A stretch of 64,000 nucleotides of DNA, taken from contig NC_064226.1 in NCBI RefSeq assembly GCF_023101765.2, positions 3,216,001 through 3,280,000 of the forward strand. Direction: 5' to 3'. The translations under genes and the position numbers were made by a program. The stretch's first letter is position 1; each line of letters begins with the position of its first letter. Under the pieces are notes generated by a model. It did not search any database and had not been told where the DNA came from. It worked only from the letters and a program-made list of their open reading frames with translations. Source of the stretch: Spodoptera frugiperda. Taxonomy: Eukaryota; Arthropoda; Insecta; Lepidoptera; Noctuidae. Below are positions 1 through 12,063 of this stretch, in pieces.

Positions 1-763
1 TTATTTCAATTGAATGCTGTGTTAGAATTCCTGGTTGGTATTAGTGTTGGGCGCATAGGCGGTAAAAAGTAAAGCTGCAATTAAATATTATTCTCTTATA
101 TATTTAAAAATTGTAACCAGCTCGCAAAAATACTTTTTTGAAAAACGTATTTTTTGACTGTCGCAATTTGTATTAAATATTGGGTTGATAATAAATATTT
201 TGTTTATTTTTGGATTACTCAACTTCAGTAGATAGGTAAATGTTCATATTTAACATAAGTAGTGTCGAGTTGGTATAGTTTATTACAATTTAACACTAAA
301 ACTAAGAAGACGTAACGGTTTTTTGATATTTTTGTTTTATTTTACCTAGAAAAAATTTAAATTGAAACTTTATTTTAAGTATCCTATAATTTTTGTGTAC
401 GCGGTAAAAATATCGTAATTTTACTTAATTTTTTATACCGTTTTGTCCATCACTAGTTACAATCGAATCATAATACCTTGTTTGTGTTGATATTATTATA
501 ATGTTACCTTGTTGACAATATTATTTGACTACCTAGCTGATCTAGTTATAAAATATGCCCGAGATACTGATTGTGCTACACTTCGGCCGATCACAGCATT
601 GTATTGACATTGATCAGATTTTGTATTAAAAAACATGCTATTTTATAGTGAATACTTACTACTAATAATAAATTAATCTACCACAACGAATTTGAGATAA
701 GTGAAGCCACAGGGCAGAACGACACTTGAATACAACTTTATATAATAACATACATACATATCG
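1..763. other. AT-rich sequence without recognisable gene
   Basis: AT-rich single-copy-looking DNA. No open frame above 60 codons, no tandem array and no repeat family seen elsewhere in the window could be recognised here. Confidence 0.6.
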
Positions 764-1007
764 TCATGCCTTTAATCCCTGAAGGGGTAGGCAGAGGTGC
801 ACATTGTGGCAAGTAATGCCACTGTATACCCATTTTTCACAATTTATGTTGTAAGTCCCATGTAATAGGGGGTGAGCCTATTGCCATATACTGGGCACAT
901 TTCGAAAAACCGAAAAAAGCCCAGTAATACTTCGCCCGACCCGGGAGTCGAACCTGAGACCCCTTGCCCGGCAGTCGCACTTGCAACCACTCGGCCAACG
1001 AGGCAGT
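764..1007 (-). mobile_element. SINE-A (tRNA-derived SINE), near full length
   Basis: Read on the minus strand it starts with a tRNA-like head (gactgcctcgttggccgagt), carries a B-box-like ggttcgactcccgggtc, a body with gcccagtatatggcaatagg, and ends in the diagnostic tail ccccttcagggattaaaggc. SINEs of this shape are known in noctuid moths; they have no coding capacity and depend on a LINE for movement. A 137-codon open frame starting at 872 runs through the SINE and is an artefact. Confidence 0.85.
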
Positions 1008-1675
1008 CAGTCAGTTTATATAATAATCACAATGTAAAAACATGCTATACGAACCTACATACCTACACTTCTATGCATACATACTATATGCATTATAATA
1101 AGTATGTAGGGATAATCGTGACTATGCTAGCCAATTACAAAATAATTTCTGCAACACCCATTATAGTGGATTTTAAGATGGACCTTCGTATAAAACCTTT
1201 ATACAGAGTGATGCTAGACTGTATGGCACCGAGATTCGTCTTGTCGTCAATTGCACCAAATATGCACACATTGATGGGTTTTTAATGTATTTGCATACCA
1301 TTTTTAGTTCTTCGTTATGGTTATATAGATTGTGAGTATAATATTAGGTATTTATGAAGTGTTCGTGAATTTGGAATTTGTATCAAAGGCTATATAAAAC
1401 AGAGTTAACTTTTGTCTGAAAGGTTTCATATTGTGATTTTGGAGTAGGCTTTGAATAACCACTTCGCTGGATATATGTACATCCATGCGTATTTTAATAT
1501 GATGAAAAATAATCTGAAAGTATAAAAAGTATAAAGTAAGTTCAGTAAGTAGTCATGAAAGTGAAAACTATTTATTTATTTAACTTTTTAAGATTATTTA
1601 GACACCACTGACCATCGATATATAGGAAAACATCATGAGGAAACCTGGGCTTATAACTTCTAATCGTAAGTTTAA
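1008..1675. other. AT-rich sequence without recognisable gene
   Basis: Contains short runs of tacatac and tatgcat but no array, no conserved repeat and no supported frame. Confidence 0.55.
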
Positions 1676-1782
1676 AATTGCCAACCCGCATTGAGCAAGG
1701 GTGGTGATTTATGCTCAAACCTTCTCTGTACGGGAAGACCCTTAGGCCTTTGCTCAGCTGTGGTGACTTATACGCTGTTAAT
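1676..1782 (+). mobile_element. LINE 3' tail fragment (family L)
   Basis: Matches, by eye, the segments at 14936-15056 (same strand) and 54560-54684 (opposite strand): ccaacccgcattgagcaag, then a ggcctttgctcag block, then a short gatgat-type end. This is the lepidopteran LINE tail that usually ends in a gatgat microsatellite. Only the non-coding end is present. Confidence 0.65.
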
Positions 1783-2276
1783 GATGAAGTAAAAATTAAT
1801 TTTACTGAAATGAGTTACACCAATTGTTTGGTGTTTCCATTCTGCCATAATACTCATAAAGAACAGTTTAGGTTTAATTTCTAATTGTAATAATACCTAG
1901 TATGACTAGTACCGAATGCACGCACTTGCATTCGCGGTATTGACAATAAACCAGACGGTATAACATTTTCCAAAGAGGATAAATGCCAATTAACGTAATC
2001 CTTTTACGTAATGATTTATGTAATAATTCAGTAATATATTCAATGAAAAATAATGACGAAAAGGTTGATGAAACATGAATCATATATTGCATATTATTTC
2101 AAGAGAAAGGTGACGGACTTGTTTACAATACTTTATTTGGTTTTATGAAGTGTAGAAAATGGAGCAATTTGAAATGGAACGTGTGAATTGTAATATACAA
2201 TACAATATTAATGTTTACTTAAAATCTTCGTTACGTTTTTCTACAATATGGCTCGCTGAATAAAGCTAGTAAAGCT
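1783..2276. other. AT-rich sequence without recognisable gene
   Basis: A 72-codon minus-strand frame at 1874-2092 lacks any recognisable motif and is rejected. Nothing else is seen. Confidence 0.5.
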
Positions 2277-2588
2277 AGGGTACTTTTACACCAGAAATAT
2301 GCTATGCTACGTTGCTGTGGATGCCTTTGGCTTCCCCCTGTCATATTAAGTATAACTGATAGCTTAGTACTGGTGGAAACGGACTCAGCTAAGCTGTTTT
2401 TTTTATATGGAAAGATACGTGCTATGAATGGCTTCGCTACTTTCGATACATTCGCATGTACTCGAGCTGCGCATTTTTCTCGCATAGCTACATAGCTTGT
2501 GTCAAAGGAAATGGTCACATAGTTTCACAGCTTAGCTATTACATCTTCGTTGCATGCCTACATAGCACATCTGCTGCAAACTACCCTT
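2277..2588. mobile_element. MITE-like element with about 30 bp terminal inverted repeats
   Basis: The left end (agggtacttttacaccagaa) and the reverse complement of the right end (aagggtagtttgcagcagat) match at most positions, followed by tgctatg on both sides. The interior is rich in scattered catagc/gctatg motifs and has no transposase. Target duplication is not clear, so the superfamily is unassigned (hAT-like is possible). Confidence 0.6.
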
Positions 2589-2875
2589 GTTATGTATTGA
2601 AAATTATTTAATGGAATATATTTTGTTAATAGTAACACTATTGCAAGTAGTTTCAGTTTATTTGATATTCCACTGCAGAAGGTACATACTTAGCAACTTA
2701 GACATCAGACTGAGATGTTTTCTTAATAAATCATTACTGTATTACCGTCAGCTCTACTTTTTACACCTGTATATTTTTATATAGAATAGACCTAGAAATA
2801 TTCTAGAATCCTACAATTTTCATTGAGATGTCATTACTTATGAAGAAATCGGTCCGGAGAAACACTTTTTCATAA

Positions 2876-3225
2876 TCTAATATACTAATACATAAAGCTG
2901 AAGAGTTTGTTTGTTTGGACGCGCTAATCTCCCTACTAGTCCGATATGAATAATTATTTTTGTGTAAGACAGTGAATAAATCAAGGAAGGCTATAGGCTA
3001 TGACCATTGGGAGCCGAGTGGCCTGAAAATTATATAAATCCGAAAGTTACTTACGGCGCTGTCTCTTCTTTACGCCTAAACCATTACACCTACCGATTTT
3101 AATAATTCCTTATGTGTTAGATAATGCATTAATCGAGGAAGGTACAATAATACGCTACAATCAATAGGAGCCGAGCAGATCGGGTGAAACCGCACGAAAG
3201 TAGCTATAGTATTTTATATTCCTTA
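2876..3225 (+). mobile_element. Interspersed repeat R-A (two partial units)
   Basis: Begins near aagctgaagagtttgtttg with the gaacgcgctaatctc-like block, then aatcaaggaaggctataggc. A second, more degenerate half (atcgaggaaggtacaat, gagccgagcagatcg) follows. Related copies are at 13014-13180 and 56720-56765. This repeat is common in Lepidoptera; I cannot assign it to a class from these copies. Confidence 0.5.
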
Positions 3226-4347
3226 TAACAAAAACCTTTAATTATTTTATATTGTTTATCCATAGTACCATTAAACTTTTTGCCTTACACTTCAAGAGTT
3301 CTTGTCCCCGGTGTCAATTAGAAGAAAATTAGAAGTGTACAGTTATTATTTATGTTTTTAATTCGTGTTCACCTAGACACAGATAAATAAATGTTCATTA
3401 TAATTGTCATTCTAGACTTTTATTTTAATTTTTAATAATTAATTTTATCCTATTTTGAAACCATTGTTGTGTCACTGTGTCGTTGATTTGTGCCTTGTAT
3501 AGATGCTGGTAATATTTTTAGTTTGAAATAGTTATGATAGATGGTAATTGTTAAGGTAAATGGGATTGCTTGTTTTGTTTTCTTAAGAATTCTATTAAGT
3601 ATTTTTTTTTGTATGATTGCTGAGTATTCGATTTTTATTGCTTTGCCAGATATGCTGCCTATTTATTATATTGTCACCGTTATGGAAAACTTACGAATCT
3701 TAAATTTCGTGAGTTTGATATTTTTATAAATTATTTCCTTCCTTCCATAAGGTGTACGAAATTCGAAGAGTTATAAGTTTACCATAAAGATAACGATATT
3801 AGGAACAACCGGCTGAAATCGGCAGACCCTCTATTGATTTATGAGAATGGTTTTCGGGCTTTCAAAAAGCGGTTTACAAAGCGGTTTATTTAGCTAAGAG
3901 TATACATTTTCCAATTTTTTTAGGTTTTCAAGTGCATTAACTTATTCTATGCTCATTTTAATGATAACTATTGTGAAACATTAGTATGTTTATGTTACTA
4001 AAATAACATGATGTCTAGTTTTGAGACATAGAGCTTTTTCTCCAGATATTTACGTGAATAAAACGTGATTTTTAGTTGATTTATTCTAATTATGCACTTT
4101 TAACAGTTCATGACTAAATAATTAAGTTTATTACTTGTTTACCACCAGACCTTGTCAACTTAATATGAATAGTAAATCTAAAACGCTTTTATTGCATAAT
4201 TGACACGTTTTATTGTTCTAAGAACGGTTTTAATTTGGTTCATTGTAAATTATTTTCACGTTGTAATAACTTGATGGTTTACTATAAATAATATCATAAT
4301 GTTCTAGTTGTAATTTCGTAGTTCTTTATGTTATATTAAATACTTTA
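3226..4347. other. AT-rich sequence without recognisable gene
   Basis: A 62-codon hydrophobic frame at 3541-3729 has the look of chance T-rich translation. No repeat seen elsewhere in the window was found. Confidence 0.5.
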
Positions 4348-4440
4348 GGGAACAGGGAGTAAAGTTCCCTAAGATCGGAAAAGTAGGATCCTCCTATTAG
4401 GGGAGGTGATCGAGGTAAGGTCAACTGCTTCAAGCTGCAA
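4348..4440 (+). repeat. Dispersed repeat W, copy 1
   Basis: Shares gagtaaagttccctaaga, gtaggatcctcc and gaggtgatcg, in the same order and spacing, with 63100-63190 at the other end of the window (gagtaaagtttcctaaga, ggaggatcctcc, gaggtgatcg). Family unknown; the two copies diverge after the last block. Confidence 0.55.
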
Positions 4441-5439
4441 CTATATTGTTAACTACAGACTTCTACGTACGTACATACATGGACTGCTCGAGCAGTTGCG
4501 ACTGCTGTTGGTCTACCCAAGCAGTTGACATTTCATTATACAGTCAAGCAGTCGCCAGGCATACATTGCCTTACTTTACATGCCCTACCCCCATCTTCAT
4601 TGCTCGTATTTTTTTTTAACATTGTTATTAATAACTGCTTGATCAGTTATTAATGGCAGCTTCAAACTGTTGACTCTAACTGTAAGAGCGGTCCTAATAT
4701 GGGGCAGCTCTTGCCACTCCATTTTAACTCCTGCTTGGGACCCGAGCCCAGGTAAGCCTTGCAGTTCTTTGCAGCCCCGTCAGCCTTTCAGTCATCTTTA
4801 TTTTTCGGTCATCTAAAGTATCTATCTGTTAAGTAACTAGTCAAATCTCATATGCGCTACTGAAAATTTAAAATGCCTTTTTTATTCTTATGTTATACTT
4901 TTCGTTTTTTTCAAAGTTTTAAGTGTGTTAATGAATTCTCTGACAATAAGTGTTTCTTTATCAATTATGTATATTGTATATAAATGAAGGGTGGACGTCA
5001 TAATACTATCAGCATTGGTTTAAGGCGATCGTGGTGCTATTAATCATAGTTAGTGACTGAATGCTAATTAATTGCATTAAACGTACTGTGTATAGAAAAG
5101 GGCTGAGGAATGTATTTGATTGAAAACTGTGACTTTGATTTTTATCTTTTATCTCGATATGGAATTAAGTGTGATATGTTTTTGTTAGAGTATTTATTAT
5201 ATAAGGATACTTAACAGTGAATAAGTCCAGCTGGATGGTTGTGAAGTAGTTTTATGTTTATATAGATGTGTATACTTTTGTCACTGTACTTCTATAATGT
5301 ATGGGCTATCACTATCTTTATTTTCGTATTTTTCTATGTTATCTCAAGACTTGTAATAATCTTATAAACTTTCCTACCTTGATTCGATTGTATATCAAAC
5401 GTCCTAATACCCCAAATGACTGTAGTTTACCGTATCATC
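4441..5439. other. No gene; one possible decayed repeat
   Basis: 4676-4800 contains actcctgcttgggacccgag and a caggtaagcc block that resembles a very decayed minus-strand copy of the R1-tail family, but the match is too poor to call. The remainder is AT-rich. Confidence 0.4.
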
Positions 5440-5600
5440 GTCTTTAAGCCTTTGACTAGCGACAGAAAACTGTTGAAGGCATCACATCAAAACGGCTGAA
5501 GGGATCAGGATAAAACTTTTAATACAGGTCTGGAATAACACATAGGCTACTTTTCGTACGTAAATGCGGGTGAAGTCGCTGATAGAAGCTATATTGTATA
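5440..5600. repeat. Degenerate LINE-like repeat fragment
   Basis: The string acggctgaagggatcagga followed by taaaacttttaatacagg and cgggtgaagtcgctgatag resembles the insect-wide repeat in which a stretch about a putative conserved genic motif ends in gcgggtgaagccgcgg. Class uncertain. Confidence 0.35.
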
Positions 5601-7687
5601 AAAATAAGGGTATAGGGCATTAACATACATTTTTTATCTTTATACAGCCTTTTACTACATTTCCGACTAGCACAAACGAGACATAACTTAAACTCTTTAC
5701 ATAGAATCTCCTTTGTTTTTAAAACAATAGGAATTAATTTATTTTATTTGCGTTCGTAATAATTAAATAAGATTAAATCATCGCGAGTGTATACTAGGTA
5801 GGTAGCATATACCTACATACATGTACATATATTACTATTAGCATGCAAACAATTTGTTCAATAGTTGCTAACGAACTATACGGAAAACATAAAATCTAGT
5901 GCTTTCATAGTTCCCTGTGTTAAGTTGTAAGCGATAGCGAGTTTAAACAGTAGCAAAAGTTCCATTGATTTTAGTCTAATCGAGTTAGTAGATAAATCGA
6001 TGTCATGTATGATATTCATACTCACTTATTGACACATGTAGGTAAACCGTAACTCATTGAAAATTAAATATGTCAAAGCTGAGTAAAATCTCATAAATCT
6101 ACTTTTCTATTAACTTGATTTCACTAGCGTCTGAATACCAATAGTTGACATGGAGTAGAAGGGTGCCACAAACGTTTCCACTGCTATTATACTTACGTAT
6201 TTTATTTTATTCGTAAGATATATTGTTTAGTTTAGTCTGCTTCGCAGGTTAAGTGATTGAATGTGTGACAGCCACATTGTACAACAGTGCACCAGCTAAG
6301 TTTTTTGAAAAAATATAATTTTGATTTACCTATTGTGATAGGTTTGACTTACCTCCTAAAACAAAAGACTAACAAAAAGTGGATGTCACGTATAACAAAA
6401 ACATCTCTAAACAAAGTTCTTCGAAATTCGCTTCAGTCCTTCACTTACACCGCACAAACAATGGTTGCGTACCTATCGAGTTTAATTGAACACTAGTGTG
6501 AACGCTCACGGTGTGAATATCGCCCTGTCTGATATTATCGCGACTCAATGGATAATTAGCGACGCAGGCGCATTCGTACGACACTGTGGTGTAAGGAAAC
6601 GAAACTATTGAAAGGGCTATTGAGTTTAGTATTGAAATGTAGGAAGTTTTGTTTGGTTTAGACTGTTATTCTACTGTAGAATGAGATGTATGTAAGAGAA
6701 TGTTTATAACAAGCGATAAAGGAGATCTTTCTTGTAATTTTTCTTCTTAAAATCCTGGAGGACACCGATGTGCTCTCTCGCTCAGTTCATGATAGACCTT
6801 ATGCTTTGTGACTACATTTGCATGAACAAATTTTGTTATTAAAAACGAACAAATGACCAGAATCCTAGTTTTGCGGCAAGAAATGTTCATACCATACCTA
6901 TTTTTTAAAGGTATTGTAAGTGTAGTTTAATAAAACCATTTATGACGGAGGAAACCTTTGGAAAGAGTCTAGTTTTTGAGGAGAAAGAGTGTAGGACTTT
7001 TACCCTTACTAAAATTACCTGGTGGCCACTTTCAGCACCTATAAGGAGCACTAGGTCCTCTGATTAGACCGCTGATTAGATTGCTCCGCAACCCCATGGA
7101 ACAACGCCTGTTACGACACAACCCTAGGCAACCAAACTAATAAAACCATCTAGTCTCTTCTCTACAACTTACTCGTATCTTCAAAGATCCCCAACACAAC
7201 AACATAAACAACTATACAAAGATACAGAATCATTATAATCTATTGAATACACTATTGTTAGTGTAACCGAACAAGCAATTAAGAGACTATAAGCCCATAT
7301 CAATTAATCATACTGTTGCCCACGTACTATCTATCAACGAGCTGCTATTCTACAACCGTTTTGCTAGGGCGGCCATGTTTTTTTACGAGGAAAATAGGTT
7401 TGGGAAAAAATTTTGGCTATAGTAAGGCAGCCATTTTTATTTAGTATTCAAAGTACGTATGCTACACTCGTTTGGTATGTTTTAGAGATTTTGTAGAATA
7501 CAGGACATATTTTTAAAGTTATAACGTAGTTTTAAGTAATATTTTTTGTAAAGACCCTATTTTTTTTCAATTTTAGATTACTTATGCTTGTTAATTGCAA
7601 GCAATGTTGTAGCAGTTACATTGATTTTAGCAATTTTGTCGTGAAGACTGTGTTCCAGTGAAGAACGAAACAGACAGTTATATACCT
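5601..7687. other. AT-rich sequence without recognisable gene
   Basis: Short tacatacatgtacatat runs near 5815. A 69-codon frame at 6287-6496 shows no motif. A moderately GC-richer patch at 7020-7140 is not recognised. Confidence 0.5.
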
Positions 7688-7790
7688 GGTTGCGGACTAC
7701 CTAGCGGGTTACTGGGGCTCGGGCTCGAAAAGTAGGAGTAGGAACGAGGTGATTTTACAGACATTGGATGATTTTCAGCCCTCAAAAAAA
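7688..7790 (+). mobile_element. R1-tail family copy, internally deleted
   Basis: Starts gcggactacctagcgggtta, keeps gctcgaaaagtaggagtagg, lacks the central tcagtaagagtctgacac segment, and ends acattggatgattttc followed by ctcaaaaaaa. It has the same start as most other copies in the window. Confidence 0.75.
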
Positions 7791-8300
7791 GAAGACAGTT
7801 ATGTAACATTAAAATATTTAGCGGGATGTTTTGATTAAAGGAGCAACTCATTGTCACATTTAAAATGAAATCTTAAAAAATATCCCATTAAAAACCAAAT
7901 TCATATCCTCATCAAAAAGGACAAGTGCGCTGAGTGTAGATACTAGTTACATTGTTTTTGTTATAACAATAATTAATTACTGCCGCACTAGGTATTCAGG
8001 TGGGCACAGATGTTTGCACACTCAGTAATTGTCCACCCACCCGGCCCATTGATGTCGACGCCGGCCCTGGCTCTAATTGACAGTGGAACTTCGGGATAAA
8101 AAAAGTATTAACACCGGTATCTATGGTCACGCATTTTTTATCTGTGCAGTAGCTGTCACTGTCATGAAAGATATCCTTTTGTTAATTGCAGGGGTGGGGT
8201 TATGTTTTTCGCGCCTATTTTTGTGTCATGTTAATATGGCATGTGTTAGTAGGCGTTTTCAATAGTTATTTAACTTATGAAACGATATTTTTCATCATTT
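7791..8300. other. No gene seen
   Basis: A 62-codon frame at 8077-8265 contains a hydrophobic middle but no recognisable domain. A short GC-rich patch at 8035-8075 is not recognised. Confidence 0.45.
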
Positions 8301-8550
8301 GTCTTTTTATCCCCGAAGGGGTTGGCAGAGGTGCACATTACAGCACGTAATGCCGCTATACAATGTACACCCACTTTTTCATCATTTGTGTTATAAGTCC
8401 CGTGTAGCACAATTCCAGACTCTGCGTTACCACTGAGAAATTTTTGAAAAACCGAAAGAAGCCCATTAATATTTTACCCGACCCGGGAATCGAACCCGAG
8501 ACCCGTTGTCCGGCAGTTACATTTGCGACCACTCGACCAACGAGGCAGTC
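8301..8550 (-). mobile_element. SINE-A, near full length
   Basis: Minus-strand copy with head gactgcctcgttggtcgagt, B-box-like ggttcgattcccgggtc, and tail ccccttcggggataaaaaga. It also keeps the agcacg/tctggaatt body block that the 764-1007 copy has lost. Confidence 0.85.
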
Positions 8551-9245
8551 ATTTTTGTTTTATTTCTAAATATTGATTAAAGTACTTCTGTCTTCTTGTT
8601 ATAAAATCTTTTGGAGCAGGCAGCTGATAAAATAAATAGTTAGTATTCATAAATGAATCAAATCGTTCTTTTGCTTGAGAGTCGTTTGGAATTCAAAACA
8701 TAAGGTGGTATGGCATATGAAACAACATGAAAATCCAAAACAAAATCAATACAATGTATCAACATACAAAATAACTAAAACAGGTTCAGTTTGTCGTTTT
8801 AATCTCTAATTTGTTTCAAACTTAAAAAAAAAAAAACAAAACCCAATCAGCTGTTCATGCAGCTCAGTAAATATCAATACCCTTTTAATTGCTCGATTAA
8901 AAATATGGAAACCATTATACAATTTTTGCTCTATTTCTTAATTTGTTTGCTTAGCACTTCTTCACTAAGACTGGAGTTATTATTTTATCTATTAATCCGG
9001 TTTCAATTTTATACCATCTGCTGCCTACATCTGTAGTCTAAGAATACTAATGTCCGCATTTATTTGCGTTCCATAGGGAACTAAATGTATTTAAATGTGA
9101 CCTTTTAGACCATCACAGGTTTTAGAACATCTGGTTAGAAAAAAAATACTAAAGCGTTTACTTAGGTAAGAAGAATAATTAAGTGATATTGTCTCCTGTA
9201 CTTTGCGTGTTGATTGCAATTTTTATTGTGTTAGACTGGAACTTA
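8551..9245. other. No gene; poly(A) run
   Basis: AT-rich. A run of 13 A at about 8824-8836 may be the remnant of a retrotransposed tail, but nothing upstream of it is recognisable. Confidence 0.5.
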
Positions 9246-9387
9246 TGCCTTGTTCGCACTACGCTAGCATTTTAGTTCAGTAGCGAGTATATAGTAGCTC
9301 TTTCGCTGCTATCCGAAAATCGATGCGAAAGAGGGCTACTAAATACTCACTACTCGAATAAACTGCTAGCGTAGTGCGAACAAGGCA
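9246..9387. mobile_element. MITE, Harbinger-like, 142 bp
   Basis: The arms are long, nearly complementary inverted repeats: tgccttgttcgcactacgct at the left end and its complement agcgtagtgcgaacaaggca at the right end, continuing inward for about 60 bp with a small loop. TTA flanks both ends (9243-9245 and 9388-9390), which fits the 3 bp TWA target duplication of PIF/Harbinger elements. It has no coding capacity. Confidence 0.7.
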
Positions 9388-9492
9388 TTAAAGGTTAAGT
9401 TATAGACGTGTAGTACATGGTACTCAATTAACTACCTATTCGAATATTTTATCAAGCTTAATCAAAAACTTTGAAGCCTAGAATTTTGCCTG

Positions 9493-9659
9493 ACCAGGTA
9501 TAGGTTTTTTTATAAGAGGGGAAAATCATCCAAGATGCAGCCGAGAGGGAGTGTCAGGCTCTTACTGACTAAAACCACCAAGTTCCTACTCCTGCTTTTC
9601 GAGCCGGAGCCCCGGTAAACCCGCTAGGTAGTCCGCAGCTCCGAATCAACCAGGTATAG
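9493..9659 (-). mobile_element. R1-tail family copy with 11 bp target duplication
   Basis: The element body is 9504-9648. The identical 11 bp accaggtatag lies on both sides (9493-9503 and 9649-9659). Read on the minus strand it begins cggagctgcggactacctag and ends attttcccct plus a short A-rich end. The perfect duplication shows it moved as a discrete unit of about 145 bp. Confidence 0.85.
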
Positions 9660-10055
9660 ATTGGAAATCATATTTTGAAACCGAATCACGTAATAAGTCT
9701 ATCAGTTTACTGTAATCCAATTGTCCAATACACAGAAGTGGTTATTCTCAAAATCGAACGCATTTATTTATAAAAATCTTACATTGAGATCACGCACGAG
9801 GAAAATATGTAGGTACATGTTCAAGGCCCAATGAAATTTGTCATTCAAAGGACTGCGCAGCCGTTTGAGCGACGCGCGCGCAAGTAAAATAGGCACCGAC
9901 ATGTACCGAGGATTTTCCTCGGAGACACACTGGGCGTATTTTTTATCGATATTTTTTTAAATTGAATATTTTTTCGATATCTTTTTTTTAAAGTTATGAA
10001 GTTTTCCACTATGAAAAAAATAGAATGTCGATTTAAACAATAAAAGACCAGTATT

Positions 10056-10197
10056 CTTAGTATGAGTTTGCTTTACGTTTGAAGTAATCGACATGAGATT
10101 GGCGCTCTGATTGGTTGATTTATCCGAGCCGGCCAATCAGAGCGCCGAACGCGCTCTCGTTTCGATTATTTTAAACGTAAATCAAACTCGTACTAAG
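10056..10197. mobile_element. Palindromic MITE-like element, 142 bp
   Basis: The left end cttagtatgagtttgctttac matches the reverse complement of the right end (cttagtacgagtttgattta). A second inverted pair, ggcgctctgattgg and ccaatcagagcgcc, lies inside. No convincing target duplication is seen. Confidence 0.55.
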
Positions 10198-10240
10198 CGT
10201 ATATAAAGCCTGTCTGTCACTCAACAAGGCCGTTTAACAC
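10198..10240 (+). promoter_or_regulatory. Possible TATA-type core promoter
   Basis: tatataaag lies at 10200-10208, and an initiator-like tcactcaaca begins about 18-22 bases downstream. About 240 bases further on (10451) is a splice-donor-like gtaaga. The region 10200-10560 is more CpG-rich than its surroundings. No open frame from this start was found, so it could be a 5' untranslated exon or chance. Confidence 0.25.
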
Positions 10241-11418
10241 TCATTTAAAAACTCATCACACATTCACTTCTAATTACCAAAAACGCCAAGACATTGACAA
10301 GTAAATTATGAAAACAAAAATACGAAGAGTTAGAAAGATCTTTGCTAGATACGACATGATAATTGGCGGTATCTTCCGGCATTTTAACGCCAGTGTGTTT
10401 CGTACCTCTCGAGGAAGACACTCGACACGTACTCACCGAAAATTACTAGCGTAAGATTTGCGTCGTGAATTTTTAGAGCCGCTTCCGTGTTCCTTGTGTT
10501 CAACGTGCGTGGCTCAGGGTCGATCGAGATATGTTTATTGCGAACGCTTTCAGAATCGGACGCATTCGCGGATATATTACTTTATGTGTTTTTTTATTTT
10601 ATTTTAATTTTTATAGTAGTTAAAAAAAACATGATAATGATAATTGGCATTTTATTCCTTTTGTTTTTCGAAAAAAATCTAATTCTAAATTGTTTCGAAA
10701 AAAAAAAATGATGAGGAATGTTAATTAATTTTTGGCTCGGTTATGATATTCATTCGAAACAAAAAATGACTTTTGATTTTTCTCAATTCGAACGATTTTT
10801 TTCGACCATTTGAATGTGGAAAAATTGTCAAGTTTCAAATCTAGATTGGTGTAAATAATTCAACTAAGTATGACTAAGATCCCTCTTTACTCACATCTTC
10901 AGAAAAAGGCATATTATGCTTAGTAACTTATGTTTCTGAATCAGACTACAATAGAACCTTGCTAACTTACTATCTGGATCAACGTGAGACTATGGCTACT
11001 CAACCATACATGAAACTATACAAAACCAATATAAACTGACTGTCGATAGTGTGCAAAGATTATACAACGCGAGGCCACGATAAACTGGTTCTGTACTACT
11101 TGATTTGCAGTAGGTACAAAGCAATTTCTTTACTATTCATCCGTATTTAACCACGAAGGTTAACTTAAACTGACGTAATCTTTAAAATAAACTGTTCGAA
11201 AGTGAAACTGAATTAATCGTTCTATTTTTAAAAAAGTTTAAACGGTTTTTAATTGTCAAAACTTACGTTCCGTGTAATGGCTGCTATTGTTTTTTTTGTT
11301 TTATTTTATTTCACATTGTTAATTCGAATTAAATAGTTACTTTTTAATTAATTTCTATTTTTATCAGTCGTTACTTGTTGCTGATCGCAGCTTAAGTGTT
11401 AAAAAGTTTGTAGTTATT
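10241..11418. other. Possible non-coding first exon followed by AT-rich DNA
   Basis: 10241-10450 is the stretch between the possible promoter and the gtaaga donor. From 10580 the sequence becomes AT-rich with long T and A runs. Frames at 10245-10436 (minus) and 10487-10711 (plus) show no domain. Confidence 0.35.
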
Positions 11419-11630
11419 TGGGAGAGCTATGCTTCGGCACGAATGGGCCGACTCGACCGGAGTTATACCACGGCCTCACTGAAAACCGACGTGAAATAAC
11501 GCATGCATTGTGTGTGAGGTTACCGGAGGCCTAATTACTCGCATCCCAATCCCCGATTCCGCAACAACCCTTAAGTTCCTAACCCCCAAAAGGCTAACAA
11601 TGCACTTACAACGCCTGTTGTTTCGGGTGT
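11419..11630 (-). mobile_element. Family X repeat, partial
   Basis: Polarity is defined by the full copy at 63658-63940. This copy runs, on the minus strand, from acacccgaaacaacaggcgt-like sequence through ggggattgggatgcgagtaa to the end block gcatagctctccc. It is truncated at the acacccgaaa side. Family X is a dispersed noctuid-type repeat with no coding potential. Confidence 0.7.
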
Positions 11631-12063
11631 AAATACACCTGACATTAAACGTCGTTCTATTTGTATTTATTTATGGTAAAATATTCTTCTTTTAGTTCGG
11701 GAAAACTATTCTCGTGTTTATTTTTGATTTATCAATTTTGACTTTAACACATTATTTTCAAAATATTTTTAGTTTAGATAACAAGTAATACAGGTAACAT
11801 CGAGTAATAGTCACTTTCTATTCTTATGTTTACCTACATACATATAATATTCATAGATTACATATATTCTTGGTTCAAATTTTAGTTATTGTAAGTGAAA
11901 CATTCAGTATCAAAATAATTTAAATACCAAAATAACAATTTAAATATCGTGGCACGTGGTGCTGTTCATAAATAAAATAAATATTATTACAATATTTCGA
12001 AGGTTGAAAACTTATAAAAACTGATTTTCCAAGTAGAATTCAATGAAAGGTTATTTCGGTACC
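11631..12063. other. AT-rich sequence without recognisable gene
   Basis: No repeat or frame recognised. Confidence 0.5.

Noticed and set aside
764..1007. tRNA gene on the minus strand
   Set aside because: The tRNA-like head is part of a SINE with the standard body and tail, and many similar copies occur; no complete cloverleaf was seen.
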